Of a DNA stretch of 64,000 bases, positions 1 through 11,275 are shown one piece after another. Source of the DNA: Aquanectria penicillioides (Eukaryota > Ascomycota > Sordariomycetes > Hypocreales > Nectriaceae); the NCBI GenBank assembly GCA_003415625.1, contig PYIU01000001.1, positions 7,876,210-7,940,209 on the forward strand, in the 5' to 3' direction. The translations under genes and the position numbers were made by a program. The notes below the pieces were generated by a model. It was not told the DNA's origin and did no database searches. It was given only the letters and a program-made list of their open reading frames with translations. The first letter of the stretch is position 1. Every line of letters begins with the position of its first letter.

Positions 1-805
1 ATGCCTGCGCTGATCCTCTCAACTGCTGTTGCTTCTCTTGCCTTTCTGACCTGCAATACTGCGTCTGCTGTCGTATTGAACTGGTTCATCAACCTGGGGT
101 CCACGGCAATCATGATTGCATATATTCTGATGATGGTACGTGTTATTGTGGACGGATAGCTTCCGCTTGAGCACTATTTTCTGGGACTCAACTAACCAAC
201 CTAATAGGTTGCCAACCTCCGGTTCCACCAAGGTCTCAAAGCACAGGGCATCAATACTTCCACATTGCCGTTTAAGAGCAAGCTTACTCGTAAGAACTAA
301 TGGTGATAAATATTGAGATCCATCACTGACAAATCAAAAGCTTATTCAAATTACTTTGCTATTTTCTGGGTCAGCCTCATTCTTCTCACGAATGGATATG
401 GTTAGTATATCACCCCGCGGTCAGGCTTTCGCGACTAACACAACTTCAAGGTGTCTTCATTAAAGGTAATTGGAGCTTCTCTGGCTTCTTTACCGCATAT
501 TTCACCATTGTCTTCTTTTGTACGTCATGGCTTGCAAGCTGCATTCTACTCAAACGTTGCACAACCGAATCTAACTGCTTAAAGTGGTCATCTACCTGGG
601 GTGGAAAATCGTCAAGAGAACTAAGTTTATCAAGCCAGATGAGATGGACTTCCAGACTGGAATGTCTGAAGTTGAGGCTCATGAAAACTCCCTTGACTTT
701 AAGCCCCCAGCTTCCCGCTATGAAAAGTCAGTTTTATCATTTAAAAGATGCATAGATTAAATCGCTAACACTAGTTGTTTTAGGATCATGGACTGGCTTT
801 GGTAG
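1..805 (+). CDS. Amino-acid permease (YAT/APC family), 3' part only
   Basis: This is the C-terminal part of a plasma-membrane amino-acid permease; the 5' part lies before the window. Exons read in phase: 1-135, 208-289, 341-400, 451-519, 585-726 and 784-805, joined by GT-AG introns of 50-72 bp. The translation shows the last membrane segments, including FAIFWVSLILLTNGYG and a second one around FTAYFTIVFFLVIYLGW. A hydrophilic cytoplasmic tail follows and ends MDWLW. The basic loop FKSKLTPYSNYFAIFW is typical of fungal APC permeases such as the Gap1/Dip5/Hnm1 relatives. Substrate cannot be told from this part. The visible reading frame has no stops. Confidence 0.85.
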
Positions 806-968
806 TCGATAGGAAATCAACGGATGCCTTGCTCAACAGGCACATGTTTCAGCGATTCATGTTCCTTCGGAGGTTATTACCATGAGCCTTAATTCACTAG
901 TAACTCTGATTCGTGCTGCGATAGTCAATTTATATTCTTTTACTATTTACTACGATAAAATAAGCCCT

Positions 969-1660
969 CTAAGTATTGCCATGTAATTTCCTTCGGCACC
1001 TGGCTTTATAAACAGGCGTCGCATCTAGAGCTGTGGTTCCCACCAGAGTCTCAAATTCAGCGTTAGCCTCGATTAACCAGGTTCGTCGTTCAGGATCGTA
1101 GCCACCCAAGGTATAATGATCTAGCTCAATCGATACAACCTCATCTTCATCGGGATAGAGAAATTTAGACTTAGCAAAACCACGAATTTGCTTCTTAGGC
1201 CTTGCAAGAAGGTTGGGTGAACTCTGACGGACCAAGACAATAACTGTCTGTCGACCAGGAAGCTCACTGCCTCCCGTGTTTCTAACTTGAACAGAAGCTA
1301 TGAATGTCGCGCTCTTCAAGATTTCCGTTGAGCTAGTGGCTTCAGCGCAAATACCGAAGCTGTTGTATGACAAACCAAAGCCAATGGGGAACTAGGGTTC
1401 TGTATCTCGCAGGTCCCACCATTTGTAACCCACGCAGAAGCCCTCGGAGTGGTATGTCTCCTGTAATTCTCCTGGGAATGATGCATAGGCTGGAGTGTCT
1501 TCGAGTCGTTTAGAGAATGCCATTGGTAGCCGACTAAATGGATTGACTTGCTGACCAGGACTGCAGCTGCCGCGTTTCCAAGTTTTTGTCCCTGGTTCTA
1601 CGCGATACAGCCTTGCATGTTCTAGGTCCTAGGGGCGTAAGCGAACCATGGTTGAAGAGC
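969..1660 (-). pseudogene. Decayed glycoside hydrolase family 3 (beta-glucosidase) C-terminal remnant
   Basis: Read on the minus strand, about 1660 to 969 gives recognisable GH3 sequence in several frames. The motif NQGQKLGNAAAAVL matches the family WxxGQExGNAxAxVL. A frameshift follows, then SRLPMAFSKRLEDTPAYASF, a YHSEGFCVGYKWWD block, an in-frame TAG near 1393, then FPIGFGLSYNSF and a complete fibronectin-III-like tail (1373-969). In the upstream part a TAG stands where the family has Trp and another where Gln would fit. No N-terminal catalytic domain is readable. Intact GH3 enzymes hydrolyse beta-glucosides, but this copy is dead. Faint similarity may reach about 1700; beyond that I see nothing. 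Confidence 0.8.
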
Positions 1661-2591
1661 CTATCATAATCGAACCATAAAACGCAGAGTTTGGGCCTTG
1701 ATGCTTGCTCTATTTGACGGCATCTTCTAGTTTTGGCAAGATTTTTGTGAGAAAAGGTTTCGCGTTCACCGTTGTACATCCCCTGTCAGCGAATCACTCC
1801 GTGTTCCATCAGCTGCGGCCGATGCAGATGCTGTATCACTGCGAAGTAGCCATGGACCAGCAGCAGCAAGTAGTGGCTAGGGTACATGTAGATGGAAATT
1901 TGTCCTTTCCTTTTCCTGACTTCGCTGGGGCCAGATGTGCCGATCTGCCGGACAAGCCATTTCGCCATTTAGCCGTACAATAGCAATTGGCTTAACCTCA
2001 GAGTCCCCGGCCCAAATCCAGGCACATGAAAAAGCCACATTCAAGGCGACCTACGAAACGAATAGAGCATTTAGTAATCTCAAACACCTGTTATTTCAAG
2101 TGCCCCGCCTTGTTGTAAATACTGGTTGTCAACTATTTTGGTCTTAGTGCTGTTATCATGAGTACGTCAGAAGTGTAACCCTTACGATGCAACATCAGCC
2201 ACTTGCACCATTAAGGACCCCGTAGAATCCGCTATCGGACGGCCTCGGGCACACGGCAGCTGTGTTTCCGTGTGGGGATACTTGATTGAAGGAGTTAGCA
2301 TGTCTAGCCTTGAGCCTAGGTAATTTGCAGCGCAGTATTTCAGTCCCCCTCGTTTCGTATTTCGTGTCGTACACAAATGACTCACAGCAAACCTAAGTAC
2401 ACAAAATAAGAGTCACTGTTTTTAGCGAGACAGAAGGGAGAGTCTTGTTTATTCGTCCATCGTTACCCAAACAGGAATGTCCTGTATGATTGGTACAGCC
2501 AAGTGACTCACAACTTGCTCGTTATATTCATCTCGTGCTAAGAATTCGACTTTGACTTGCGGACCAGATATCCACTAATTCCCATTTCAAG
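1661..2591. other. Intergenic, no gene seen
   Basis: The segment separates the GH3 relic from the hydrolase gene. Short open frames here (for example 1705-1983 +, 2182-2385 -) show no family resemblance and no coherent splice structure. The part nearest the relic may hold further decayed GH3 sequence that I cannot read. Confidence 0.4.
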
Positions 2592-3652
2592 ATGATCCCC
2601 AAGGACTACTTCACCCATTCTGACAGTTCGGCGCCGTCGAGCAAGACGACTGTGAACATCGGTGGGTTTCCTGTGTATCTTTACGGTGTTGAAGAACTTT
2701 CACCGCTGCAATCCAAGAACACCACCGTCCTCTTCCATATTCATGGGCGCACGGGATCGTATAAACATGCAGAACCTGTGGCATACCGTTTGCTTCGTGA
2801 ATGGAGGTCCCGTTCCTCCGGCGATAAGGGCTTAGTTGTTGCTGCGTTTGATAACCGCAACCATGGGGCCAGAGCAGTAAGTGCCCAATCAACACGCATA
2901 CCTCCAACTAACGTCAGCCAGATCAATAACATCTCAGTGTGAGCGGCTTTGTCTTCCCCAAATTACAGTTTAGCTAAGTGATACGGCGGGAAACAGTCAA
3001 GATTGGAAAGCCGGCAACCCTACACATGCGTAAATATCCCACCTTCTGCGATGAATTCGAATGCTAACATATGGACAGTCAAGATATGCTATCGACAATC
3101 GGTATAAAGCCCTTGAAACCCGACTTAACCGAAGAAAATACTAAACAACACACAGAAGGAACCGCAGCCGATGTTAAGACAGTCGTCACATTTCTTGAGA
3201 GTTATGTTGACGGAATTTTCACCCCAGCTAGGTTCATCATCACCGGCATCTCACTTGGGGGTCACATTGCCTGGGATGTCTTAGCGAAAGAAGAGCGTAT
3301 CACGGCTGGCATCATCATCGTCGGGTCTCCAGCGTTGACAGACCTGTTCCTGCATCGGCTCGGTGGCTACATCAGTGTGTCTGATGTACCTGCGGGAACA
3401 AAAGAATGGCCTAAATCGGTCGAAAGACTCTCCGTGGCCAGAGATCAGGGCCTGGGAAAGATATCCGGAAAGAAGATACTGATTTTGAATGGCGCGCTTG
3501 ATTCCCTTGTCCCGAGTAAGTTCACGCATCCCTGGATTGAGAAATATGCACCCAACAACGATGTTGCATTTTTCGAGTTCGAAGGGGCAGGGCATACGCT
3601 TTCATCTGAAATGATGGATAAGATGGTCAATTGGGTTTTGATCACAGCTTGA
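2592..3652 (+). CDS. Alpha/beta hydrolase (dienelactone hydrolase/prolyl oligopeptidase-like)
   Basis: Three exons, 2592-2876, 2974-3029 and 3079-3652, join in phase to give about 304 residues. Exon 2 is not visible as an open frame but restores the family segment GNSQDWKAGNPTHAQDM. The start region gives an N-terminal beta sheet, then HIHGRTGSYKH (HG oxyanion motif) and FDNRNHG. The nucleophile elbow is GISLGGH (GxSxGG). Near the C-terminus GALDSLVP probably supplies the acid, and GAGHTLSSEM supplies the catalytic His. No signal peptide is seen, so the enzyme is likely cytosolic. Fungal relatives are uncharacterised serine hydrolases and the substrate is unknown. The catalytic triad is complete, so the gene looks functional. 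Confidence 0.85.
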
Positions 3653-4324
3653 CGAATCTCTCACGATGAAAGATGCTCGAAAGAATGCAAACTCTAAACA
3701 GGACATTGAACAGTTCAAATATGTTTAGGAAGCTGAATTTCAGGCCAGCATTTTATTTTTGCGAATCTTACAAGCCTAACCGAACTAAAGAAAAAAATTC
3801 CTTTTTTAAGTTCAGTCAGGGCAAAATTCTTGGCATCTCAAAGTGGATGAAGACCAAAAAAAGGCACATCACTTTATTGGCTTCCTTATGTTCACTCCGG
3901 TGCGTAAGTCTAGCTTATTGGACTAGTTCCGTGGTACTGGTGTGTACGCAAGGTTGGCATATTCGGTGATATCGGTGGTTGAGTGGTATAGTCAATGCAC
4001 GATGGTAGCTGGGAGCTGCGCAGATCGCAAGCTCCGGTCGCTGATTTTTCTTTGGCCGATAGTTTAATTCTACAAGTGAATTTACAGATGAATCCACCCA
4101 CAAACTATGCCCTTCCTTGTTACACCCCAGGACCTTTCCGAATGTGTAGTGGGTAGCCAGTCCAGTCCAGATGCAACGTCTTCAGGCATGAGGGTGAATG
4201 AGGGAAGGGCTTGATTTGAATAAGTATTGCAGTTTATTTCGATTCAGCTGTTTCTTGGTATTTGTAACTATTCTTCCAATTGCCTCCTATAAACTTATGC
4301 AATGCTTGAGAAGGCGAGGTGAGA
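3653..4324. other. Intergenic between convergent genes
   Basis: These 670 bp lie between the 3' ends of the hydrolase (+) and the F-box gene (-). The sequence is AT-rich and serves as the 3' flank of both. The small open frames at 3673-3969 and 3910-4103 look like chance. Confidence 0.4.
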
Positions 4325-5710
4325 TTAGGACAGCGGTATGGTGAAGAGGACACGATCGTGTAGACCACCAACGATGTGAATATTGACCGAAATCTGAGAT
4401 TTCACGGGTTGCTGAAACATAAAGTACCAATCTTCGTCGTCGATCTTTCCCGCCACAAAAGAAATAGAGCGGAGTTTAGTTAATGATGCGCAGTCATGCT
4501 CGAGCCAGAACTTAACAGCAGCAAACACTGAGGCTTCGTCCCATTTCAGCGCATCCCTGTTTCTCAAATCCCTTGTCAAATCTGACGTTATGGTGATATT
4601 CTGAATATCTTTGGGGAAGAAGTTACCCAATTTCATCCCGGAAGATGGTGAGTAGCCCATGAGGAATAACCAAGGGACGGTAATGCTCTCCACATTGACC
4701 AAATCAGTCAACCCCTCCAGCGATCCCTGAACTTTGAGGTAGGGATCATAGAGGAGCATGCCTCCACTGCGGCAGTCTCCCTCGATGTGTAAATCTGTTA
4801 GTGTTGTCCGTACTTTGGACAAGGCAGTTGCGATAGTATTGAGCTCAAGGACATCCGTGCTGACCGGGGTATCAACACTCTCTTGATATGTCCAAACCCA
4901 ATGCAGCTTTTTTAATCCTGTAAGCACCGACAGCAATGGCTCCAAGCGGGGTTCTCGAAGCCTGTGCAGGGTTAATTCGGTCAACGTTGATGGATCGGGA
5001 GTCTCTCCTGGCCAGTTGAACTCTGGCATGTTGGCAACGGGGAAGTTGATGAGGCGTTTGATGTTCGGGGCGTAGAGAAAAGGCAGCATGTCTTGATTTC
5101 CTTTAACATTTCCAGGATGGTATCGAGACAGAATGCTTGGGAATTTAACTTCTTGGAGATTTCGGAATTTGGGCAATACACAATCTGATTCCCGCGGTTG
5201 ACAAAGGGCAGCCCTTAACATAGAACCGAGAGTCTGGGCTCCTCCTCGAAAGGTCACCGCAAAGTCAATAGACACCAAGTTCGGTAGCAAGGCGAGCAAT
5301 AGGGCTGTTTGACCATCCAGCACTTCTCTTTTCAAATCTTTTATCCAAGAATCGATGCCAGTAGCGCTCATCCCAGTCCGTTTGATAAACTCGATGGCCT
5401 TGTCAATGTCAATCTCTCCAGGACATTGCTTGTTGATGTGCCCAGAATCCGGGCAACATTGATGCGGCATTGCGTATCCGTCGCGGTAGATGGTGATTTT
5501 TTCAATAGAAAGGGCCAACCCAGGTCTAGACATGATGGTTCGTAGTAGCAGCTTGACACGTGGCTGCTCCTGCATGCCCCATGCGATGCGGACGTCGGAG
5601 TAGAGAATCGGTTCGATATAAGACCGCCAGTTGTTGCTTACGCGACACAACACTCCCAACTCTTCAGGTTTCAGGTAGTCCAAGATGTGTCCCTGTATCT
5701 CTGGGGGCAT
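4325..5710 (-). CDS. F-box protein, 461 aa
   Basis: The single-exon gene begins with a short F-box: MPPEIQGHILDYLKPEELGVL, then CRVSNNWRSYIEPILYSDV (residues about 1-40). F-box proteins link substrates to the SCF ubiquitin ligase through Skp1. The remaining 400 residues contain irregular leucine-rich stretches (LTELTLHRLREPRLEPLLS, LTDLHIEGD, LKKLHWVW), as in many fungal F-box proteins whose C-terminus binds the target. It starts almost directly with the F-box, so an upstream in-frame start or exon is possible, though none is obvious. A second, unrelated F-box gene lies at 59949-61391. The target is unknown. Confidence 0.75.
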   Translation of the reverse strand: MPPEIQGHILDYLKPEELGVLCRVSNNWRSYIEPILYSDVRIAWGMQEQPRVKLLLRTIMSRPGLALSIEKITIYRDGYAMPHQCCPDSGHINKQCPGEIDIDKAIEFIKRTGMSATGIDSWIKDLKREVLDGQTALLLALLPNLVSIDFAVTFRGGAQTLGSMLRAALCQPRESDCVLPKFRNLQEVKFPSILSRYHPGNVKGNQDMLPFLYAPNIKRLINFPVANMPEFNWPGETPDPSTLTELTLHRLREPRLEPLLSVLTGLKKLHWVWTYQESVDTPVSTDVLELNTIATALSKVRTTLTDLHIEGDCRSGGMLLYDPYLKVQGSLEGLTDLVNVESITVPWLFLMGYSPSSGMKLGNFFPKDIQNITITSDLTRDLRNRDALKWDEASVFAAVKFWLEHDCASLTKLRSISFVAGKIDDEDWYFMFQQPVKSQISVNIHIVGGLHDRVLFTIPLS

Positions 5711-7309
5711 GTATATGAATGCTGCCGGTTCTCGTGCTGACTCGTCTGCGAGCCCTGTTCAGTACAACGACAGCGTTTCGCGATAGCGTGCATGCCTACC
5801 CTGTGTTCCGACGATGGACCCGACCGCCTGTCCGATGATTGGTGAATCCATGGTGGCTATAGCGGATATGCAAAGACGGATGGTGGTGGGCGGTGTTGAA
5901 GTGGGCTGTGGGCATGATATATATACCAAGTACAGTGCGTGAGGTTCAGCTCGTCGCATGTTCCCACAGACTGTTGGCTGGTGTCAGCTCCTTGCAGCAC
6001 TCTCCTCGACCACTCCCAATCCTCCGAGTCCACCACCATGTCCTACCTTACCTTCAATGGTGATGTATTCTTGTATCTACCCTGTTCTTAATAAAGAAGA
6101 TTCTTGAGTACTAAGCGCCACTTCGTCTCATTTTGTTGTGTCTTTTGACCTCCACGTTGACTTATTTCAATGGTTAGTCGTAATCCGACTTGCCTCAGCA
6201 CTACCCCAATGAATCAATGGTTTCACTTCTGCCAAGTCGGTTCCCATTCTTCCTTCTGTTGATACATGGATTCTATTTCACTATGTCAATGACTATGGCG
6301 CTCGGTATTCTGCAGAATTCATCATGCATGATCCCAGCAAATATGGCTGCCTGCACACAGTGCGCGTAGACGAGCTGTTGTTACAGGTTGATGACGACCA
6401 CATTCAAACAATTTCTTGTATTTTTAACAACAAACTGAATACATCAGTCACGTCTTCTAAGTCTCTATACACCCTCAAGTCTCTGTTACTAACTGTGGGA
6501 TGCAGAATCAATCGGTTGATCTGGGTGAAGAAGAACCTACGATCGTTGCGTATGACAGCACCGGGAATCCAAGCCAGTGATTCTTTATGAGCCATTATAA
6601 ATCAAACATACCAATAGAAGGATAAGCCTAAGCCCTTTCAACAATACAGCCAGTTTCAAGCGTTGCCATACCTGATCGGTTCGAAACAGACTGTAGGCCA
6701 AGTCAAGATTCGCCTACGTTCCATTCACTGACAAAAAAAGGTGCATCCAGTTCGAAAGAACTATTTTCATGTTTTCAAATACCCAACATCAATGTATTTT
6801 CAAAGGCTATTCAGCTAATAGGGACCGGGATTTAAGAACGTGAAGGTCTCCAAGTAACAATTGGAGATGGCAGGTGCTGATGGGAGCGGAGGATCGCTGG
6901 GGGTTGATATCGTAAGCAGCCGCCAAGAGAAAATGCCTGGGCAGCCTTGTCAAAGATCTTCCAGCAAACGCTCGCGCCCCATAGAACAACTCTAAGATGT
7001 CGCATTGAGCTTCGGGTTCTATTTGCAGTGTCAGATTGATGGGGATGCGCAGGCCGGGCCTGGCTGTCCTGCTATTGGCAGCACGTGCGCATCCATGAGC
7101 GCTCCGATGCCAACAAACGATTGGGTCCGCCGCGGTGCTGATGACATCATGACTTTTCCGCGCGGCATTACGTAGTGCTACTTTATTTAGGCAACTCATA
7201 TCCATCATCCATTCTCGCCTAAGTCCAAATTTACTATCCTGCTTCCACCTACTTTGTATTTTCACAATTCCAGTTCCTCTAAGAGATAAACAGTACAACC
7301 AAAAACACG
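5711..7309. other. Divergent intergenic region
   Basis: This 1.6 kb lies between the F-box gene (-) and the small PLDc_N gene (+), so it holds both promoters. A TATATATA run near 5917-5926 lies about 210 bp upstream of the F-box start. The minus-strand open frame at 6807-7298 has no recognisable product and is best read as promoter sequence of the 7310 gene. Confidence 0.4.
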
Positions 7310-7698
7310 ATGCAAAACATATTCTTGTCGGCCTTCCTCTGCCAGCTGCTGGCTGTGCTAGCCTTCGCCGCGCCGATTGCTGATGAGACCCTCTCCGCTG
7401 CTACGGTTGATAATTCTTGGCAGTATGGTACTGGTGGAGGAGTCGTTGGCCTCGTCATCTTGATCCTCGATCTCATTGTGTTTGGTATGTTGCGATAAAT
7501 ATTCGGCGCCAAAGTCATACCCGTCTCATCTTTACTAACTACCTACTCTTTACAGTCGAGGTCCTCAAGTCCAATCGCCCCACCAGTTCCAAGCTTATCT
7601 GGTGCCTCGTCGTCTTCTTCTTCCCTCTTGTCGGCATGCTTTTCTACTATCTGTTCTCCAACCGCAAGGCCCACAACACATACGAACCCTTACCTTGA
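7310..7698 (+). CDS. Small membrane protein with PLDc_N domain, 105 aa
   Basis: Two exons, 7310-7484 and 7556-7698, join with a phase-1 intron of 71 bp. The product starts with a signal-like hydrophobic N-terminus that ends LAFAAP. After a short loop, GGGVVGLVILILDLIVFVEV forms the first core helix. The conserved VLKSNRP plus SKLIWCLVVFFFPLVGMLFYYLF forms the second. This two-helix pattern with N-R-P and P-x-x-G is the phospholipase-D-nuclease N-terminal domain (PF13396), found alone in many small fungal proteins. The tail is FSNRKAHNTYEPLP. No catalytic HKD motif is present, so it is not a phospholipase. The function is unknown. Confidence 0.8.
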
Positions 7699-9808
7699 AC
7701 ACATTGATGATGATGGGACAACTTGGAGGAGGATCCAAGTATCAAGCTTTACCCAGTGTTTATGGCAAGCGGATACTCAACTTGGTACCGGAGAGCACAC
7801 TAGGCCCGGGAGTTGGACTTCTTTTTTTGTCGGTCCCGAGTTAATTCCTATCACGAGATCATACAAGACATAGAGCGACCTAAGCTCCAGAAATTCTTAT
7901 ACTATCGGCTTAGATAAATGCGACGCTCATTAAATATGAATACAATATAACTGAATCAACCACCAAGATTGAGACACTGGCGGGAGTCTGATGAATCTAA
8001 ATCTTCTCAGGCCATTAGGCCTCAAGAGCAATAAAGGTGAATACGACATTTCGAGATCAACCCAGAAATAACGCCCGGAATATCACTCAATTAGATCCTA
8101 CCCCATGGCTAGAATCATTAGCTCGGATAGCTTCTCCACCGTCGAAACTTGATGTCCATAGTCCAACCAGTGCCCAAAAGCCATTGTAAACCCCTCACTT
8201 ATTGAACCCCCCTGACACTTCAATTCCATTCCACTACAGCACCAGTTAATCAATTTCATTGCTGATTTCTCCTTTGCGCGTTGAGAAATGAATTCTTCGC
8301 AGCATCGGGGATTTGACCCAAAGGTGAGCCAGTGCTCTCTGCAGAGTATACTGTTAGCATCCCCTCGAACAACGTGAAAGATAAACTTTCCTTTTTTCTT
8401 TTTTTGCACATTAGTCCATTGTGCTCAACTTCTGAGCCCCGAATAAATTTCAAGGGGAGTAGTGGAGATAAAGAAGGTTGCCGTTGTCCCCACACCTACA
8501 TCAGTTAAATGTATCAACTTACAAGGATGAAATTCATTGGTAGCTTGAGAACTAGTCAATAGTTGTATCCAAAGCCCTGTTTGATAAGCTGACACTGCAT
8601 ACTTGCCCTTTAGGTTAGAGATTAATAGCCTTGACAATAGTGAAATCTAAAATCAGACAAGATGCAATATAGATCGAATGCTGTGTTAAATTCTGATTTT
8701 TTAGCTTCCCGCATCAACCACCGCGTGTGTCAAGAAGACGGTTTCTTTGTAAGCTGTGTTATCCAGCGCATTTGGTAATGTGCTTCACCTATAATTTAGC
8801 ATACCAACTTACGCATTCTGATTCCTTCTTCTGTGTCAGCGAGTTGGAATTCATGGAATGATGGCGGTAGCCTACCTCAATTCAATCATCACTGTCTCAT
8901 TTTACCAGCCTATTCATAAGTCTCAGTGCTCATGTGAGGCCTATATGTTCGTTAGCGACTCAACTCGACCCTTACCTTGACGATAGTGACCTGTCATCAA
9001 GCTGATATTGCCGGAGATGTTGAAGGAATCCCAGGCAGGCTGGAGGATATCCTGAATTGTAGCTTGGTGAATTGATGGTCTCGTAGTCCGAGAACATGGC
9101 TCATATATACACAGAAGAGTCCCGAAAATAGACATGGATTTCAATACCCGATAGCGGACTCGGACACACGCTCTTGAGACATGGCTTCAAGTGCTGGGGT
9201 CCAAAATGAGCAGCAGCATATTGTTGAGACATGGCTTCAAGTGATGGGGTCCAAAAACACTTGCGGTTATACCACCAATAGGCTTGACATTTCACATGTC
9301 GAGAGCGATAGGTCTATGAGAGAAGCCTCGCAGATTTTACTTTAAAATAGGTAGCTTAATAAGTCAGGGTGGGGAAAGCTACTTGCGAAAATCAGCGAAT
9401 ATGCTGCAATTTTCGCTTTTGATAGTTTCACATGTCTTGTACTAGCGTCACCGACTCAACATGTGTGTAAACCCAACCAGTTGGCTCATTTGTAATCGCT
9501 ACTAAAAACAAAAACTGCAATAGTTGCCTTACTGATCAGCCTCACGCTCTCATCTATTCGTTAATACAGAGAAGGCTGGCTGCAGATCAGTACTATCGGT
9601 AGACGATTGATTCATGGCGGTTGTAGTGCCCCGCCAACGTAAGCAACCCCGGAATCTTAGTCAGCCTCTCAATTGCCGTGCGTAGTGTTCTGTCGGCAGT
9701 GCTTGGGTGACAGTGCGTCTTTTAGATGTGTTTTTATGTGGTGATTGTCCGAATAATACGTGGGGGTCACTGATAAGTGAAATGATTGATATTGCAAAGT
9801 GTAAACTT
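7699..9808. other. 2.1 kb gene-poor stretch
   Basis: I find no gene with support here. Minus-strand open frames between 8098 and 8637 show no family signature. The only clear structure is the direct repeat at 9174-9256, listed separately. Confidence 0.4.
9174..9256. repeat. Direct repeat, 33 bp twice, period 50 bp
   Basis: TTGAGACATGGCTTCAAGTG, then one variable base and TGGGGTCCAAAA, occurs at 9174-9206 and again at 9224-9256, with one mismatch (c versus a). The 17 bases between the copies are unrelated. It looks like a local duplication in non-coding DNA. Confidence 0.9.
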
Positions 9809-11275
9809 TTATTGGGCGGCTTCATCAAACACGAGCTGGTGATGCTCGGTGAGCCTGTCACAGAGTCTAGGTCTATGCTTCCATTCCCGAATGCTGTCTG
9901 CAAGCTCGCAGCCCGTCTGGACCAACAAGTCCCAGAGCGTGTCCTCCACGTCGAATCCAAACTGCTTCTCTACCTTGTCCTTTGGACCGAGCAGTCTCAG
10001 CCTGGATTTGCCATCCACTGCGATCAAATCGCCCTCGTCCACCAGATGGCCTGCATTCATCTTGGGCGTGTTTGAGTGGAGAAAGGCTGGGCGGATGGCG
10101 TCTCCAGTACTACCTGGAGTGTGCGCCACATCATCCAAGGGGAGGTGTTGGACAATGGCTGTTCCCTTTTGCTTCCTACCGTCGTATCTACCGAGACTCG
10201 ACGCAGGAGCCTTCACTCTGTAGTGTGTCATGTTCAAAGCCACGGCAGCATCCATAAATGTCTCTTTGTCACCCTGCCCCAGGGCTCCCTGGCTCATGAG
10301 GGGGTAGTAGTAGTCGGGGCCGAAGAGGTTGTAGTAAGTAGCCAACAGCAAGGGAGCGAGGTGGGTTTCCTTGTTGATAACAAGCTGGCCTGACTCGCCT
10401 GACGCCGCTGGCAGGTTGTCTGGGAATGAAGAAAACCCGGCAATCTTCCAGAACTGAGGCGATTCAGTGGCGGTCCAGAAATCTGGCCACGTGATCAGCC
10501 CATGGGAGGTGTAGGGTTCCGCGTCGAAGATGCTGGTGCTGGGGTCGACGAGAGGAATACTGTCACTATCGAGGAGCAAGACCTCGGAGAATGAGGAGAG
10601 TAACAGGGCGGGAGACTTGAGCTGATAGTGCTTGATCTCCAGGCCACTGGTGGCATTGGCTTGAAAGTCCGTGAGGACCACACACTTGGCGTTCAGTTTG
10701 GGCAAATATGTGTTGCATATCTCGTCCTCATACTCGGCTGCGTCAGGCACGAAGACCTCGACGGGGAGCTCACTGCCAGTGCGTCTGAGCATGTGGATGC
10801 CAATGATGGCAGGCCCAAAGTATTCCCCTCCGCCAACCATGACAACGCCGCGGCCCTTGAAGACTTTGGTGTCGCCATTAGTCTTCAGATCCTCCAGCGC
10901 CTGGACAAACCGCGCGTGCGACTCGCGCAGGCGCTCTATGTCCTCGGGGGTGTTGCGGACGAGGTCGCTGTAGGGCACTCGAAAGGCATTCGGGTTCGTG
11001 GGCGGGCCAAAGGACGCGGCGCCGGCGATTTTAATGTGGGATTCGGTTTGGGGTCGGGTATCGTATATGGCCTGGCTCCATTTCTCCCAGAAGACGACCA
11101 CTTCAGGAGAAGGTCGTGATGAATCCGGCCTCTGCTCGGCCGAGCCGTGTGGCCATGATGGCAGCTTCGTGCGCAGACCGGACAGGCCCTCGTCGGTAGA
11201 TCGCTGCAGGTATAGGAGCAGCAGAAGAGTTGGGATCGCTAGCGAAAACGACAGCCATCGAAGAGCCAGCCGCAT
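9809..11275 (-). CDS. Alpha-1,3-mannosyltransferase, MNN1/MNT family, 488 aa
   Basis: The uninterrupted frame encodes a type II membrane protein with a short cytoplasmic MRLALRW and a signal anchor at residues about 6-23, as in Golgi glycosyltransferases. After a stem, the catalytic domain contains GRGVVMVGGGEYFGPAI (about 141-157), LRRTGSELPVEVFVPD and the metal and sugar-nucleotide site EVLLLDSDSIPL, with the DxD equivalent at 236-238. Later WPDFW and SGQLVINKE also fit the family. Relatives transfer mannose from GDP-mannose to O- or N-linked glycans on wall and secreted proteins in the Golgi. The length and motif set look complete. It lies tail-to-tail with nothing and about 600 bp from the tyrosinase 3' end. 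Confidence 0.87.
   Translation of the reverse strand: MRLALRWLSFSLAIPTLLLLLYLQRSTDEGLSGLRTKLPSWPHGSAEQRPDSSRPSPEVVVFWEKWSQAIYDTRPQTESHIKIAGAASFGPPTNPNAFRVPYSDLVRNTPEDIERLRESHARFVQALEDLKTNGDTKVFKGRGVVMVGGGEYFGPAIIGIHMLRRTGSELPVEVFVPDAAEYEDEICNTYLPKLNAKCVVLTDFQANATSGLEIKHYQLKSPALLLSSFSEVLLLDSDSIPLVDPSTSIFDAEPYTSHGLITWPDFWTATESPQFWKIAGFSSFPDNLPAASGESGQLVINKETHLAPLLLATYYNLFGPDYYYPLMSQGALGQGDKETFMDAAVALNMTHYRVKAPASSLGRYDGRKQKGTAIVQHLPLDDVAHTPGSTGDAIRPAFLHSNTPKMNAGHLVDEGDLIAVDGKSRLRLLGPKDKVEKQFGFDVEDTLWDLLVQTGCELADSIREWKHRPRLCDRLTEHHQLVFDEAAQ

Noticed and set aside
6807..7298. Minus-strand open frame of 163 codons
   Set aside because: It lies in the promoter of the 7310 gene, has no family motif or splice structure and looks like chance.
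10628..11119. Plus-strand 163-codon frame
   Set aside because: Antisense shadow of the mannosyltransferase coding region.
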